This document shows, in pieces, positions 9,161 to 18,482 of a DNA stretch of 53,495 nt. This DNA comes from Alphaproteobacteria bacterium (GTDB lineage Bacteria > Pseudomonadota > Alphaproteobacteria > M2410): contig JAUWTJ010000022.1 of assembly GCA_030614785.1 (NCBI GenBank), positions 1 through 53,495 on the forward strand, read 5' to 3'. The first letter of the stretch is position 1. Every line of letters starts with the position of its first letter. Position numbers and translations under genes: made by a program. The notes under the pieces are model-generated. The model saw only the letters and a program-made list of their open reading frames with translations, was not told the origin of the DNA and ran no database searches.

Positions 9161-9331
9161 TATTTCGTACTTATCAACAGGGACGTCCAATCTTTGCTTG
9201 CCGAGGGTGGAATCCTTCGGCACATTTTAGCCATAATTGCTTCATGGCTCCCTGGTATCGCGGGCGTGCCTCACGTCGGTAGCGTTGCGTTCCTCCTGAA
9301 AATCATCTCCTGATGAAAGAGGGCAACCCGC

Positions 9332-9835
9332 ATGGTTCTTGTTGAGAGCGATGGCTTTTTTGCGCCGCATAATCCGGTCGACACATTCGAAGATGTGGTC
9401 GGGCGCTTTGACTGGCCTTATGAGCGACCCACCGAAGAACATTTGGCGATCACCATCAAAGGCAGCTGGTGCGACTACCATGTATCGGTGATATGGGCAC
9501 CGGACCTTGAGGCTGTCCACATGTCCGCGACCCTTGACGTCAAGGTGCCTGAGGCGAAGCGGGGCGAAGTCCACACGCTGCTCGCCTTTATCAACGAACA
9601 GCTCTGGTTTGGTCACTTCGATCTTTGGTCGGAAGAATCCGCGCTGATGTTTCGGCTTGCCCTGCCGCTGGGCGGGGTCGGCGACGCAACGCACGAACAG
9701 TGCGAAACACTGTTGCAGGTTGTTGTTGAGGCCTGTGAGCGCTACTATCCTGCCTTTCAGTTTGTACTTTGGGCTGGCAAGACCGCACAAGAGGCCATCG
9801 ATGCCTCGATGTTTGATACGGTCGGCACCGCCTGA
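9332..9835 (+). CDS. YbjN domain-containing protein
   Basis: 167 residues, without signal peptide or membrane segments. The fold resembles type III secretion chaperones; the biochemical role of the family is unknown. Features are WPYERPTEEHLAITIKG near the N-terminus, NEQLWFGHFDLW in the middle and YYPAFQFVLWAGKTAQEAI at the end, all typical of alphaproteobacterial YbjN proteins. AGAGGG precedes the ATG by about 8 nt. It is 17 nt upstream of proC, so the two are probably one transcript. Confidence 0.82.
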   Translation: MVLVESDGFFAPHNPVDTFEDVVGRFDWPYERPTEEHLAITIKGSWCDYHVSVIWAPDLEAVHMSATLDVKVPEAKRGEVHTLLAFINEQLWFGHFDLWSEESALMFRLALPLGGVGDATHEQCETLLQVVVEACERYYPAFQFVLWAGKTAQEAIDASMFDTVGTA

Positions 9836-9852
9836 AAAGAGGCGGTTTTACT

Positions 9853-10680
9853 ATGACAGATCAGGGATTCGGCAAGCTGGTGCTCATCGGCGCTGGCAAG
9901 ATGGGCGGCGCGATGCTCGATGGCTGGCTCGACAAGGGCTGCGGCGCGCGGGTTATTGAAGTTGTCGACCCTGGCGCATCGGATGAATTGAAGGTATTGG
10001 CCAAAGCGGGCCGCATCACAGTGTCGGTGGCGATCGGTGCCGACGGGGTCGGGGCGGGCGATGTGCTGGTCCTTGCTGTCAAGCCGCAGATCATGGCGGC
10101 AGCGCTTGCGCCCGTCACCAAAGTCGCGCACGCCGGCGTCCTCGTTATCTCCGTCGCGGCAGGGACTTCTCTGAAGTCTTTCGAAGATGCCTTCGGTAAG
10201 GAGACCGCCATCATCCGCGCCATGCCCAATCTGCCAGCCTCCATCGGCCTTGGCATGACCGTCGCTGTCGGTAACGCCGGTGTCGGCGAGGACGAGAGGG
10301 CGCTCGCGACAGGCTTGCTGGAAGCCGTTGGCAAGGTCGCCTGGATCCAGGATGAGGCGCAGATGGATGCGGTCACCGCGCTGTCGGGCAGTGGCCCGGC
10401 CTATGTCTTCCACATGATCGAGGCGATGGCGAAGGCAGGTGTTGCAGAAGGTCTCGCCCCCGATCTTGCCCTTGAGCTCGCCACAGAAACCGTCCGCGGC
10501 GCCGGTGTCCTTGCTGCAACATCAGATCTCGCCCCCGGCACCTTGCGCGAAAACGTCACCAGCCCTGGCGGTACGACGCAAGCCGCGCTTGACGTGTTGA
10601 TGGGAGAGGGACGGCTTGAGAAACTGATGATGGAGGCTGTGACGGCGGCGGCGAAGAGATCGAGGGAGTTGGGGAGTTGA
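9853..10680 (+). CDS. proC: Pyrroline-5-carboxylate reductase
   Basis: 275 residues. ProC performs the last step of proline synthesis, reducing pyrroline-5-carboxylate with NAD(P)H. The Rossmann motif LIGAGKMGGAM is at about 11-21, RAMPNLPASIGLGM follows, and the family signature lies in SGSGPAYVFHMIEAM and the C-terminal TSPGGTTQAALDVL. Full length. It follows the YbjN-like gene by 17 nt. Confidence 0.97.
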   Translation: MTDQGFGKLVLIGAGKMGGAMLDGWLDKGCGARVIEVVDPGASDELKVLAKAGRITVSVAIGADGVGAGDVLVLAVKPQIMAAALAPVTKVAHAGVLVISVAAGTSLKSFEDAFGKETAIIRAMPNLPASIGLGMTVAVGNAGVGEDERALATGLLEAVGKVAWIQDEAQMDAVTALSGSGPAYVFHMIEAMAKAGVAEGLAPDLALELATETVRGAGVLAATSDLAPGTLRENVTSPGGTTQAALDVLMGEGRLEKLMMEAVTAAAKRSRELGS

Positions 10681-10802
10681 GCGAGTGGGCTGTTGAATTG
10701 ATGGCCCGGAACGGATTATCAGGATATTGTTGGGGAAACCCTGGCTGAAGGATTGCCCTCTACGGCAATGGCCTGGTCTGACCCCGAGTGGAATGAAGAC
10801 CC

Positions 10803-11789
10803 ATGAAAGCGATTGTCTTTACAAGATATGGACCGCCGGATGTTCTTTATCTTGAGGAGGTGGCAAGGCCTCAACCCGGGGACCGCGAAGTCCTGGTCAA
10901 AATTCATGCGGCCTCTATAAATTCCTGGGACTGGGATCTCCTGAGAGGAACGCCGTTTGTGAACCGGTTAATGGCAGGGCTCCTCAAACCGAAAAGAATA
11001 AAGATTCCGGGATGTGACATAGCCGGACGAGTTGAAGCGGTCGGCAAAAACGTAAAACAGTTTCAGCCTGGCGATGAGGTGTTCGGAGACCTGTCGAGGT
11101 GTGGGTGGGGCGGGTTTGCCGAATATGTATCCGTTCGTGAAAAAGGCCTGTCATTGAAGCCGTCCTGTTTGTCCTTCGAGCAGGCAGCGGCTGTGCCGCA
11201 AGCGGGGCTTCTCGCCCTGCAGGCGCTTTGCGATAAAGGGCAGGTTCAGTCAGGACAAAAGGTTTTGATTAATGGCGCCGGGGGGGGAGCCGGTACGTTT
11301 GCAATTCAGATTGCCAAGTCATTGGGAGCTGACGTGACGGGTGTCGATCACACATCGAAGCTGGTTTTTATGCGCTCGCTTGGTGCAGATCATGTTCTGG
11401 ACTACACGCAAGAAGATTTCACCAGGAACGGGCAGCAGTATGATCTCATTCTTGATGTTCAGGGATATCATTCGATTTTTGACTACAAGCGCGCGCTGAG
11501 CCCCGGAGGGATTTATGTCATGGTTGGAGGGTCCTCCGCTCTGGCAAACCAGGTTATGTTTCTGGGTCCGTGGATTTCAATGATCAGCGGTAAAAAAATG
11601 GGTCTCCTGTTGCACAAAGCGAACAAGGGAATGGCTTTCATGAAAGAGCTTCTTGAAGCCGGCAAGGTCGTCCCTGTTATTGATAGATGCTACCTGCTGG
11701 AGGACGCGGCTGAAGCTCTCCGGTATTTTGGTGAGGGACAGGTCAAAGGAAAAGTCGTAATAACCCTGGAGCATAATAACAAAACCTGA
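10803..11789 (+). CDS. NAD(P)-dependent medium-chain (MDR) oxidoreductase, quinone-reductase-like
   Basis: 328 residues. The N-terminal GroES-like domain (about 1-125) carries HAASINSWDWDLLRGTP and PGCDIAGRVEAVG; the Rossmann domain carries INGAGGGAGTFAIQIAKS. There is no four-Cys structural zinc motif, so a zinc-free reductase of the quinone or enone type is more likely than a classical alcohol dehydrogenase. Its codon use looks less GC-biased than that of proC next to it. It stands 122 nt after proC and 161 nt before the hybrid kinase gene, so it is probably transcribed alone. Substrate unknown. Confidence 0.85.
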   Translation: MKAIVFTRYGPPDVLYLEEVARPQPGDREVLVKIHAASINSWDWDLLRGTPFVNRLMAGLLKPKRIKIPGCDIAGRVEAVGKNVKQFQPGDEVFGDLSRCGWGGFAEYVSVREKGLSLKPSCLSFEQAAAVPQAGLLALQALCDKGQVQSGQKVLINGAGGGAGTFAIQIAKSLGADVTGVDHTSKLVFMRSLGADHVLDYTQEDFTRNGQQYDLILDVQGYHSIFDYKRALSPGGIYVMVGGSSALANQVMFLGPWISMISGKKMGLLLHKANKGMAFMKELLEAGKVVPVIDRCYLLEDAAEALRYFGEGQVKGKVVITLEHNNKT

Positions 11790-11950
11790 AAACAGGATGT
11801 CGCCGTCCGTTGTTTCGTTCCCGGGCATCGCAGATTACACAACTTAAGGTAAATGTGATGTATTGTAGTGTGTCCTGAGTTGTTTCTGCTTCGCTTATAT
11901 TCCTGGATCCGGTGATAAAGCTGTTGGATATGGACCTTCCCTAAACCATA

Positions 11951-14536
11951 GTGTCGGTCATGCGAATCCTTGATGTTATCAGACGCGAACGCCTCAGTAT
12001 CCTTTTCATTATCGGGCTCCTGATTTCGAGTTTGGTGCTGGTCGCGATGACGCGGGGAATCAAATCCGACATATCGCTGGTTTTCAATAACTGGCGCCGG
12101 TTTTCTGTCGAGCGGTCGGAAAAAGTGGAGGCCGTAACGACACTGCGCAAGGAACTTGGCTACGGGGGCATGATCCACCAGTTCAAGAATTTTGTCCTGC
12201 GCGGTGACCCGTCCTACCGCGCCAGCATGGGCGAACATCTGGGCGGGGCGCGGGCGGCGATCACCCGATACCGTTCTCTTGGTGCCAACCAGGCCGAGAC
12301 TGCAGCACTCGATGACCTGGACGCAACCTTGCAGGCTTACAGAGCAGCAGCCGACCTGGCCCAACGCCTGGTGGACACCGGAGCTTCCATCGCAGAAGTG
12401 GACCGGCAGGTCAGGATCGATGACGGTCCGGCATTGGCGGCGCTAAAAGTGTTGTCAGAACAATCTCAATCCCGAATTTATGACGATGGAAGCGTTTTGA
12501 GTAAAGCTTCAGCCATCAATGCACTATGTGCCGCTATCGGTTACGGCGGGATGATTCACAACTTCAAAAACTACGTATTGCGTGGTGACGAGACCAGGGC
12601 TTTGATGGCTGAAAGCCAAATCAATGAGGCGAGACGTGCCCTGACCGCCTATGCACGAGACAGCACGAACCTGGAAGAACAAGCGGCTCTGGTTGATTTG
12701 AGGGCAATGCTCGATGCCTATGGTGAGGCGATCAAAGTAGCCACGGCGATGAGGGAAAAAGGCGAAAGTGCTGCGACCATCGACAAGAGGGTGCGGGTTG
12801 ACGATCAACCGGCCTTTCTCGCACTCACTATTATTCAACGTCAGCTTCACCTTCAAAGTGAAACAAACGCGCTGGCCGTCTCCAATGCGCTCGGCGGGGC
12901 ATCCGCTCTGTCCCGCGCCAGTTATTGGGTGACGTTTGGTCTGATGGTGTCCCTGCTTGCCGGAGCGATATGGACCCTTTGGGATCGGCAGCGGCGCGAA
13001 CAGTTATTGCGGACCAGCGAGGAGCGCACCCTGGCTATTGTCGATAATATCGTCGACGGCGTCATCGTTGCAGATGCGAAAGGGATCATCGCAGAATTTA
13101 ACAAGAGTGCGGAAGGCATCTTTGGTTACTCGGCGGATGAAGTTCTTGGCAAAAACATTGCAATGCTCATGCCGGAGTCATATTCCAACCGGCACAACCA
13201 ATATATAGACAACTACATTGAAACCAATGACCCGAAGATTATCGGGACAGGACGCGAGCTGGAAGGGTTGCGCAAGGACGGAACGGTTTTTCCCATGCGC
13301 ATTGCTGTGGGTGAGCTCCATTTGGGAGCGGAGAAAGCCTTCGCCGGTATCGTCGCCGACATTTCCGGGCAAAAAAATCTTGAGGCGCAACTTCATCGCG
13401 CCCAGAGAATGGAAGCGGTAGGCCAATTAACGGGCGGTATTGCTCACGACTTCAATAACCTTATGGGGGTGATGCTAGGCAACGCCGAAATATTGCTGGA
13501 TCAGGCCGGAGAAAATGAAAAGGCAAGACGCAGTGCAGAAGCGGTCGTTGAATCGGTGAAACGCGGCGCATCTCTGACACAGCGACTTTTGGCGTTTTCT
13601 CGCCAACAGGCTCTGTTACCCCAGCCAACTGTCATTAATGATCAGATTTTTGGTCTTGAGGAGCTGCTGCATCGGGCGCTTGGAGAGACAATAGAATTAC
13701 ATTCGAACCTGGGGCTGGGGACCTGGACGGCACTGATTGATCCGTACCAGTTCGAGAATGTACTGATTAACTTGTCGATTAATGCCCGGGACGCCATGCC
13801 AAGGGGTGGTGTGTTGACAATAGAGACTGCCAACACAACCCTTGATGAAGACCATGCGGCGCAGTTTGAAGACGTAATGCCCGGAGACTATGTGAAAGTC
13901 ACGGTGAGCGACACCGGAGCCGGGATGTCGCCGGAAACCCTGAAAAAGGCCTTTGAGCCGTTCTTCACGACCAAGGATGTGGGTGAAGGCAGCGGGCTGG
14001 GCCTAAGCATGGTCTACGGGTTTGCCAAACAGTCAAACGGACATGCAACAATCAACAGTGAGGCTGGCCACGGCACGACGATCGAGCTCTATCTGCCGCG
14101 ATCAGAGGAGTTTGTTAGCCAGGAAGACGTCAGGGGCGAGGCGCCAGGACCAGCGCGCGGATCGGTACGCATCCTCGTCGTTGAGGATGACGAGGACCTT
14201 CGGGAAATCCCGACAACCATGCTGCGCGACTATGGTTACGAGATTGTGGAGGCACGCAATGGCAAGGAAGCTATCCAGTGTCTTCAAGATAGCCAGCCCT
14301 TCGATCTTCTGTTTACTGATGTTGTGCTTGCGGGCGGCATGAATGGTTTGGAGATTGCGGATGAAGCGAAACGGATACAGCCACGGATTAAAGTCCTCTT
14401 CACCTCGGGGTATCCGGAGAGTATTATCTCTCATGGTGGCAAGGTGAACCAGGACACGGCCCTGCTTAACAAGCCCTACCTCCGGACTACGTTGCTTGAG
14501 ATGGTTCGGGCGGCCCTGGATAGCCCGGATGTTTAA
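11951..14536 (+). CDS. Hybrid sensor histidine kinase with a tandemly duplicated sensor module
   Basis: 861 residues. Layout: TM1 about 17-33; an extracytoplasmic region of two homologous modules; TM2 about 324-343; PAS about 355-470; HisKA with phospho-acceptor His499 (GGIAHDFNN); HATPase with N611 (NARDA), DTGAGM at 654-659 and GSGLGLS at 680-686; receiver at about 739-857 with acidic E745/D746/D747, phospho-acceptor Asp790 (FTDVV), Thr818 and Lys841. The two sensor modules share GYGGMIH-x-FKN-(F/Y)-VLRGD at 70-86 and 197-213 and VR(I/V)DD near their ends, offset by exactly 127 residues. The start is GTG at 11951; ATG at 11960 is equally possible, with no clear ribosome binding site. No DNA-binding output is present, so a partner must lie elsewhere. 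Confidence 0.92.
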   Translation: MSVMRILDVIRRERLSILFIIGLLISSLVLVAMTRGIKSDISLVFNNWRRFSVERSEKVEAVTTLRKELGYGGMIHQFKNFVLRGDPSYRASMGEHLGGARAAITRYRSLGANQAETAALDDLDATLQAYRAAADLAQRLVDTGASIAEVDRQVRIDDGPALAALKVLSEQSQSRIYDDGSVLSKASAINALCAAIGYGGMIHNFKNYVLRGDETRALMAESQINEARRALTAYARDSTNLEEQAALVDLRAMLDAYGEAIKVATAMREKGESAATIDKRVRVDDQPAFLALTIIQRQLHLQSETNALAVSNALGGASALSRASYWVTFGLMVSLLAGAIWTLWDRQRREQLLRTSEERTLAIVDNIVDGVIVADAKGIIAEFNKSAEGIFGYSADEVLGKNIAMLMPESYSNRHNQYIDNYIETNDPKIIGTGRELEGLRKDGTVFPMRIAVGELHLGAEKAFAGIVADISGQKNLEAQLHRAQRMEAVGQLTGGIAHDFNNLMGVMLGNAEILLDQAGENEKARRSAEAVVESVKRGASLTQRLLAFSRQQALLPQPTVINDQIFGLEELLHRALGETIELHSNLGLGTWTALIDPYQFENVLINLSINARDAMPRGGVLTIETANTTLDEDHAAQFEDVMPGDYVKVTVSDTGAGMSPETLKKAFEPFFTTKDVGEGSGLGLSMVYGFAKQSNGHATINSEAGHGTTIELYLPRSEEFVSQEDVRGEAPGPARGSVRILVVEDDEDLREIPTTMLRDYGYEIVEARNGKEAIQCLQDSQPFDLLFTDVVLAGGMNGLEIADEAKRIQPRIKVLFTSGYPESIISHGGKVNQDTALLNKPYLRTTLLEMVRAALDSPDV

Positions 14537-14591
14537 GCACCACGTGCGATCATCCGTCTGAGCCCGCCGATGCGTGACAGGCTTCCTGGCC

Positions 14592-14621
14592 GGGGCTGTG
14601 GAGCGCCCCTAAAAAGTTTTT
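14592..14621 (+). terminator. Possible terminator between convergent genes
   Basis: GGGGC (14592-14596) pairs with GCCCC (14605-14609) and is followed by TAAAAAGTTTTT. It lies between the 3' ends of the hybrid kinase (14536) and the DUF2336 gene (14625). The stem is short, so confidence is low. Confidence 0.35.
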
Positions 14622-14624
14622 GAA

Positions 14625-15773
14625 TTAGTCCTCCTCGGTATCCAGGGCGCGTATGGCGTTCAGGAGTTCCGGGTTTCTTTGCAGCCGCTTCAGGAGTGCC
14701 GAGGCTTCCTTTGTACTCATTTTCTCAAAGTAGGCAGAGACATTTTTGATCTCATCCGAGGGTACCCGTTTGTCGCCAAGGCGTCCTTGTCTCAGCAGGA
14801 TAAAGATTGCCAGGAAGCTTTGAGAGTCGATTCCGACTGCCTTGCATATTGCTGCAAAGCACTCTCCGCCTTCTTCAAACATGATCCTGTTAGCCAGACC
14901 CTCTCGGAGGTGACAGGCCGTGGCGAACCATGTCGTAAATCTGGGGATCTGTGTCGCATTTAACAGAGCCAGTAGTGTATCTCCGAGCTCGCCTTGCCGG
15001 ACGGCCCTTTCGACCTGATTGGCGAACTCTTCGCCGGCGCTTTTCTCTTCTTCAATACCTTCAATCATCTGTGGGATGACATCTTCAATAGCATTGTCAA
15101 TGCTGTCTTCATCAATACCATGATTGAAAATCAGGTCCTGCCGCAGTGCGGCCGTGATCGCCCAGTAGAGTTGTTTGGCGACGGATTTTGGCAAGTCATG
15201 CCGCCTGACGATGGCAGCACTGAAAATGCTGTCCTGATTTGTTCTTCTGGCAATGTCTTCGAAGGTTTTATCATCGATCTCTGCACCCTTGTTTTCAAGA
15301 AGCGATTTGACGACCCCGTCGTCGCCCCTATCTACCAGAGCTCTTGACACACTGGCGGGGAGAATGGCCCGCATGGAGACGGCCATATGGTGTTCCCTGG
15401 TCTTGTTCATGACGATGTTGATCAGGTCCGGATCTCTTAGTGCTGTCGAGTTTTTCAGAATCGGGAACGCAATGCTGCTCTCCATGTTGGCAAAGTGCAG
15501 AGCCAGCTTTCGCGGTACATTGGGTTCGTCGGCCAATCGTTCTGCAAGGGCCGCCTTAACAGTTTTTTCAATTCCGTCGATGAGCTTGATGATGATATCC
15601 GTCATTACTTCGTAGTCAGATCCTGTGAAGAGCCGTGACTTCCCTGAAAACAACTCGACGACTGCTGTTGTCAGCAACGTTCGACCTTTCCTTGACCTGT
15701 CATTGGCCAGCTGAATAAGTTGCTCTTGGCGCGTCTTTGCCAATGGTGAAGTTCCTGACATGCGGCCTGCCAT
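14625..15773 (-). CDS. DUF2336 domain-containing protein
   Basis: 382 residues, all-helical by appearance, without signal peptide or membrane segment. DUF2336 proteins are almost confined to alphaproteobacteria and have no assigned function; the helical repeats resemble HEAT-like scaffolds. The family pattern shows in RTLLTTAVVELF, PRKLALHFANME and the following central segment FPILKNSTALRDPDLI. The C-terminus, from ECFAAICKAVGIDSQSFLAIFILLR in two segments, is also typical. It is convergent with the hybrid kinase. A GTG or TTG start slightly upstream cannot be excluded; ATG at 15773 is used, although MSG at residue 5 is an alternative. Confidence 0.8.
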   Translation of the reverse strand: MAGRMSGTSPLAKTRQEQLIQLANDRSRKGRTLLTTAVVELFSGKSRLFTGSDYEVMTDIIIKLIDGIEKTVKAALAERLADEPNVPRKLALHFANMESSIAFPILKNSTALRDPDLINIVMNKTREHHMAVSMRAILPASVSRALVDRGDDGVVKSLLENKGAEIDDKTFEDIARRTNQDSIFSAAIVRRHDLPKSVAKQLYWAITAALRQDLIFNHGIDEDSIDNAIEDVIPQMIEGIEEEKSAGEEFANQVERAVRQGELGDTLLALLNATQIPRFTTWFATACHLREGLANRIMFEEGGECFAAICKAVGIDSQSFLAIFILLRQGRLGDKRVPSDEIKNVSAYFEKMSTKEASALLKRLQRNPELLNAIRALDTEED

Positions 15774-16130
15774 CTGATTATTTCCCTCTTGTTCAACAAT
15801 CGGTCAGGTTGGTCGCTTCATCCCTGACATGCGTTTACTTTATCAAGCGATAATGTGAACGGAAGCTAAACTAATTTGGGTACTAAACGATATATGTTTC
15901 GTGGATGAGTCGCGGCGTTGGGAAGGGGTTCTGGAACATTTCAGTCGCTGCAAGCCAGGAGGGCTTTGACCCGAGGATCGCATGCTGCGGCGATCTTTGA
16001 TCGCGTCAGAACTGGAGGGGACGTTACAATCTTCCTGTCTCCCGGGTGGTTGTTCTCACGATCCCGTTGAACGACTGCCAGGGAGACAGGCGCAGTGCAA
16101 TTGTTTCAGGAAGCTGGATGGTCTGGCGCC
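15774..16130. other. Intergenic region with nested inverted repeats
   Basis: A 357-nt gap between the DUF2336 start and the Sel1 gene stop. No coding region is supported. It holds GCGATC-TTT-GATCGC (15990-16004), and a perfect 10-bp inverted repeat CCTGTCTCCC (16034-16043)/GGGAGACAGG (16081-16090) whose loop contains a second pairing, GTTGTTC with GAACGAC. Neither hairpin is followed by a T-run on either strand, so they are not ordinary intrinsic terminators. Confidence 0.5.
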
Positions 16131-17567
16131 TTACTTGCCGTGCTTTTCGAGCCAGGCAGCAATACGCGACTGCGCTTCAGACACTTGCTCCGGCGTCAGG
16201 TGTTCACGGGCGAAATCCTGTGTATCCCGAGACAGATAGGTGTCTCCACACGCCACAGAGATGCCATACCATTTGTAGGCTTCGACCTTGTCCCTGGGAA
16301 TCCCGTCGCCACTTGAATAGTGGATCCCGAGCTGGTAGCCGGCCTTCGGGTGGCACTGTTCGGCAGCTTTCGTGTACCATTCGATGGCTATTTTATCCCG
16401 ATCCTCAAAAGCGTTTTCACTATAGTGGGCGGAAGGGTGCGTCAGTCCGATCAGGGACATGTCAAATATGGCGCCAAGCATGTACTGCGCCCCGGCATGA
16501 TTATTTTTCCCGGCCGTCAAATACCACTTCAGGGCATCTTCTGAGTCCTGTGCCGTGTTGTTTCCGTTGTGAAGGGCCTCGGCAAGCTGGAACTGGGCCT
16601 CGATGTAACCTCGTTCGGCAAGTTTTCCATACCATTTGATCGCCTGCGGGTAGTCCTGCGGTGTCCCGGTTCCTGATGCATACATTTTCGCTACGGAAAA
16701 CTGAGCGGGGATAGCAATCTTGTCCGGCGCCGTTTCGTTCTCTGCAGCCATTTTGAACCATTTGAAGGCTTCAGCATCGTCTTTGGGCGTGCCTATGGCG
16801 TTGTCATGGAAATAGCCAAGGTTAACCTGTGCTTCGCCAACACCTTGCTGACCTGCCTGTTTGAACCACTTGATGGCCTTCTTGTAATCCTGCGGGGTGC
16901 TCTCACCCTTTTGATAAATGTAACCAAGTGCAAATTGCGCCACTCGATCATTGCCTTTGGCCGCCCGTGTGAACCATTTGATCGCTTGCCCGTAATCCTG
17001 CGGCGTCCCGACACCGGCGTAATACATGGCGCCAAGATAGAGCTGCGCTTTTACCTGACCTCTTTTCGCGGCTCGCTCAAAAAGCGCCAGGGCTTTGGAG
17101 GGGCTTTGACCCTTGTCCCATTCGTCTTCTTCATAGAAGTTTTCGATCAGAAGCTGCATTTCAAAATCGTCGGTCCTGTCGGTTCCAAGGACCCACAGCG
17201 CAACGTCCGGAAGCTCTTCTCCATTGCCCCACTGGCCCTCGGCGTATAACCGCCCGTAGAGGTATAGCGTGTCCGGATAGCCTTGTTCGGCGGCCAGCGC
17301 GAACCATCTGGCGGATTCCGTAATGGAGAAGCGGATGCCATAGCCCGGGGTGAGCCCGAAATGAACCAGCCCCATCAGGTGTTGCGCAGAGGCGTTGCCT
17401 TTTTCTGCTTTTCTTTTCAGCTCTATAAAACTCTTTCGTGCCGCATCCTCCAACTGATCCCAATTGATTTCTTCAGCCTGAGCCACCCCCGATACGGGAA
17501 GGCCTGACATAGTCAGAAAGAGGGATAGAACGACAACGGGGAGATGCATTCTAATACGTTTGATCAT
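16131..17567 (-). CDS. Exported Sel1-repeat (TPR-like) protein
   Basis: 478 residues. A signal peptide of about 31 residues ends near VAQA-EE. The rest is a solenoid of Sel1 repeats of about 36 residues with the recurring motif TPQDY-x-x-AIKWF-x-x-A, followed by G-x-x-x-AQ-x-x-LG. Sel1 proteins are scaffolds that bind other proteins, often in envelope signalling. The repeats around residues 160-330 are the most regular; the last ones are degenerate. It is 90 nt downstream of the membrane protein gene at 17658-18356 on the same strand, so both could share the CtrA-like site upstream of that gene. Partner unknown. Confidence 0.88.
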   Translation of the reverse strand: MIKRIRMHLPVVVLSLFLTMSGLPVSGVAQAEEINWDQLEDAARKSFIELKRKAEKGNASAQHLMGLVHFGLTPGYGIRFSITESARWFALAAEQGYPDTLYLYGRLYAEGQWGNGEELPDVALWVLGTDRTDDFEMQLLIENFYEEDEWDKGQSPSKALALFERAAKRGQVKAQLYLGAMYYAGVGTPQDYGQAIKWFTRAAKGNDRVAQFALGYIYQKGESTPQDYKKAIKWFKQAGQQGVGEAQVNLGYFHDNAIGTPKDDAEAFKWFKMAAENETAPDKIAIPAQFSVAKMYASGTGTPQDYPQAIKWYGKLAERGYIEAQFQLAEALHNGNNTAQDSEDALKWYLTAGKNNHAGAQYMLGAIFDMSLIGLTHPSAHYSENAFEDRDKIAIEWYTKAAEQCHPKAGYQLGIHYSSGDGIPRDKVEAYKWYGISVACGDTYLSRDTQDFAREHLTPEQVSEAQSRIAAWLEKHGK

Positions 17568-17657
17568 TTGACACTATCCGGCAATGTTTGCGAACCGGAC
17601 CTGAAGAGGGCCCCGATCCTGGTTGGTAATTTGAGATGAGCCCGGTCCCTTGCAGGA

Positions 17658-18356
17658 CTACCCATCTGCGTCTTCGGGATCATCCATCCGGGAGCCGATA
17701 CCGACCAGCAATGTGAGGACGCTTGCGATGACCGAGAGCCAGAACCATCCCCTGGCAATCCTGCCGGGGACTTCGTATCCTTCCGGCTTCAACCGAATTT
17801 CGGCCTCATCGGACACCGGCTTGACCTCTTCAATAAAGGATGTGTCCATGCCCAGTGATCGGGAAACAACGTCGTCACCTTCTTCCATGATCGGGAGCGT
17901 GACCTGTCCGGTGAAGCGGATTGTAGCGAGTTGCCCGACCGATTCCGTCAGGTTCGGGACGGCAAAAGACAGATGCAGGCTGATCGGATCTAGGTAATCG
18001 GTTACCGAAACGCCTTTGACACTCAGGCTCGAGACCTCGATCGACTGGCTCCAGTCATCATTTTCGAACGGGGAGACCTCGACAGGGACAATATCTCCCG
18101 AAGACAGTTCGATCTCACCCTTGAGGTCGAAGACATTTGAAAGTCCGTTGACTGAACTGTAGTGACCTGTGGACGTGAGCCTCCACTCCTGATTGACAGG
18201 AATGCAGAATTCCGACTTGCGACATTCCTGCATGTTATTGTTCCACCAGATCCACCCGGCGGCACTCACCGAGATCAAGAAGAGTATGGTGTAAAATTTG
18301 GAAGCCTTTGCGGCCTCTTCCGCTGTGAGTTCCTGATCATCCTGACTGCTGGCCAC
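17658..18356 (-). CDS. Membrane protein of unknown function with large extracytoplasmic domain
   Basis: 232 residues. One hydrophobic helix at about 21-38 and a second near the C-terminus (about 200-221) flank a domain rich in beta-strands that contains two cysteines, Cys45 and Cys51, close enough to form a disulfide. The N- and C-termini are acidic. I do not recognise the family. Upstream, at 18415-18429, is a TTAA-N7-TTAA site. The Sel1-repeat gene follows, and the two may function together at the envelope; this is inferred only from position. Confidence 0.65.
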   Translation of the reverse strand: MASSQDDQELTAEEAAKASKFYTILFLISVSAAGWIWWNNNMQECRKSEFCIPVNQEWRLTSTGHYSSVNGLSNVFDLKGEIELSSGDIVPVEVSPFENDDWSQSIEVSSLSVKGVSVTDYLDPISLHLSFAVPNLTESVGQLATIRFTGQVTLPIMEEGDDVVSRSLGMDTSFIEEVKPVSDEAEIRLKPEGYEVPGRIARGWFWLSVIASVLTLLVGIGSRMDDPEDADG

Positions 18357-18405
18357 TTTTTCCCCCTGATACGCAAAGCATGGTTCGATTGCGGCGAATG
18401 TCAGG

Positions 18406-18429
18406 TTAAATCGTTTAATTTTCAGTTAA
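18406..18429. promoter_or_regulatory. CtrA-like binding site (TTAA-N7-TTAA)
   Basis: TTAA at 18415-18418 and 18426-18429 are separated by exactly 7 nt, matching the consensus of the alphaproteobacterial cell-cycle regulator CtrA. A further TTAA lies at 18406-18409. The site is about 60-72 nt ahead of the membrane protein start (18356) and just after the 3' end of the kinase gene, so it would serve the former. Confidence 0.45.
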
Positions 18430-18482
18430 TTCCAGTCAGGCGTGTATAAGGGGCGCGTTTGCGATTCATGATTTGGCAGGTC

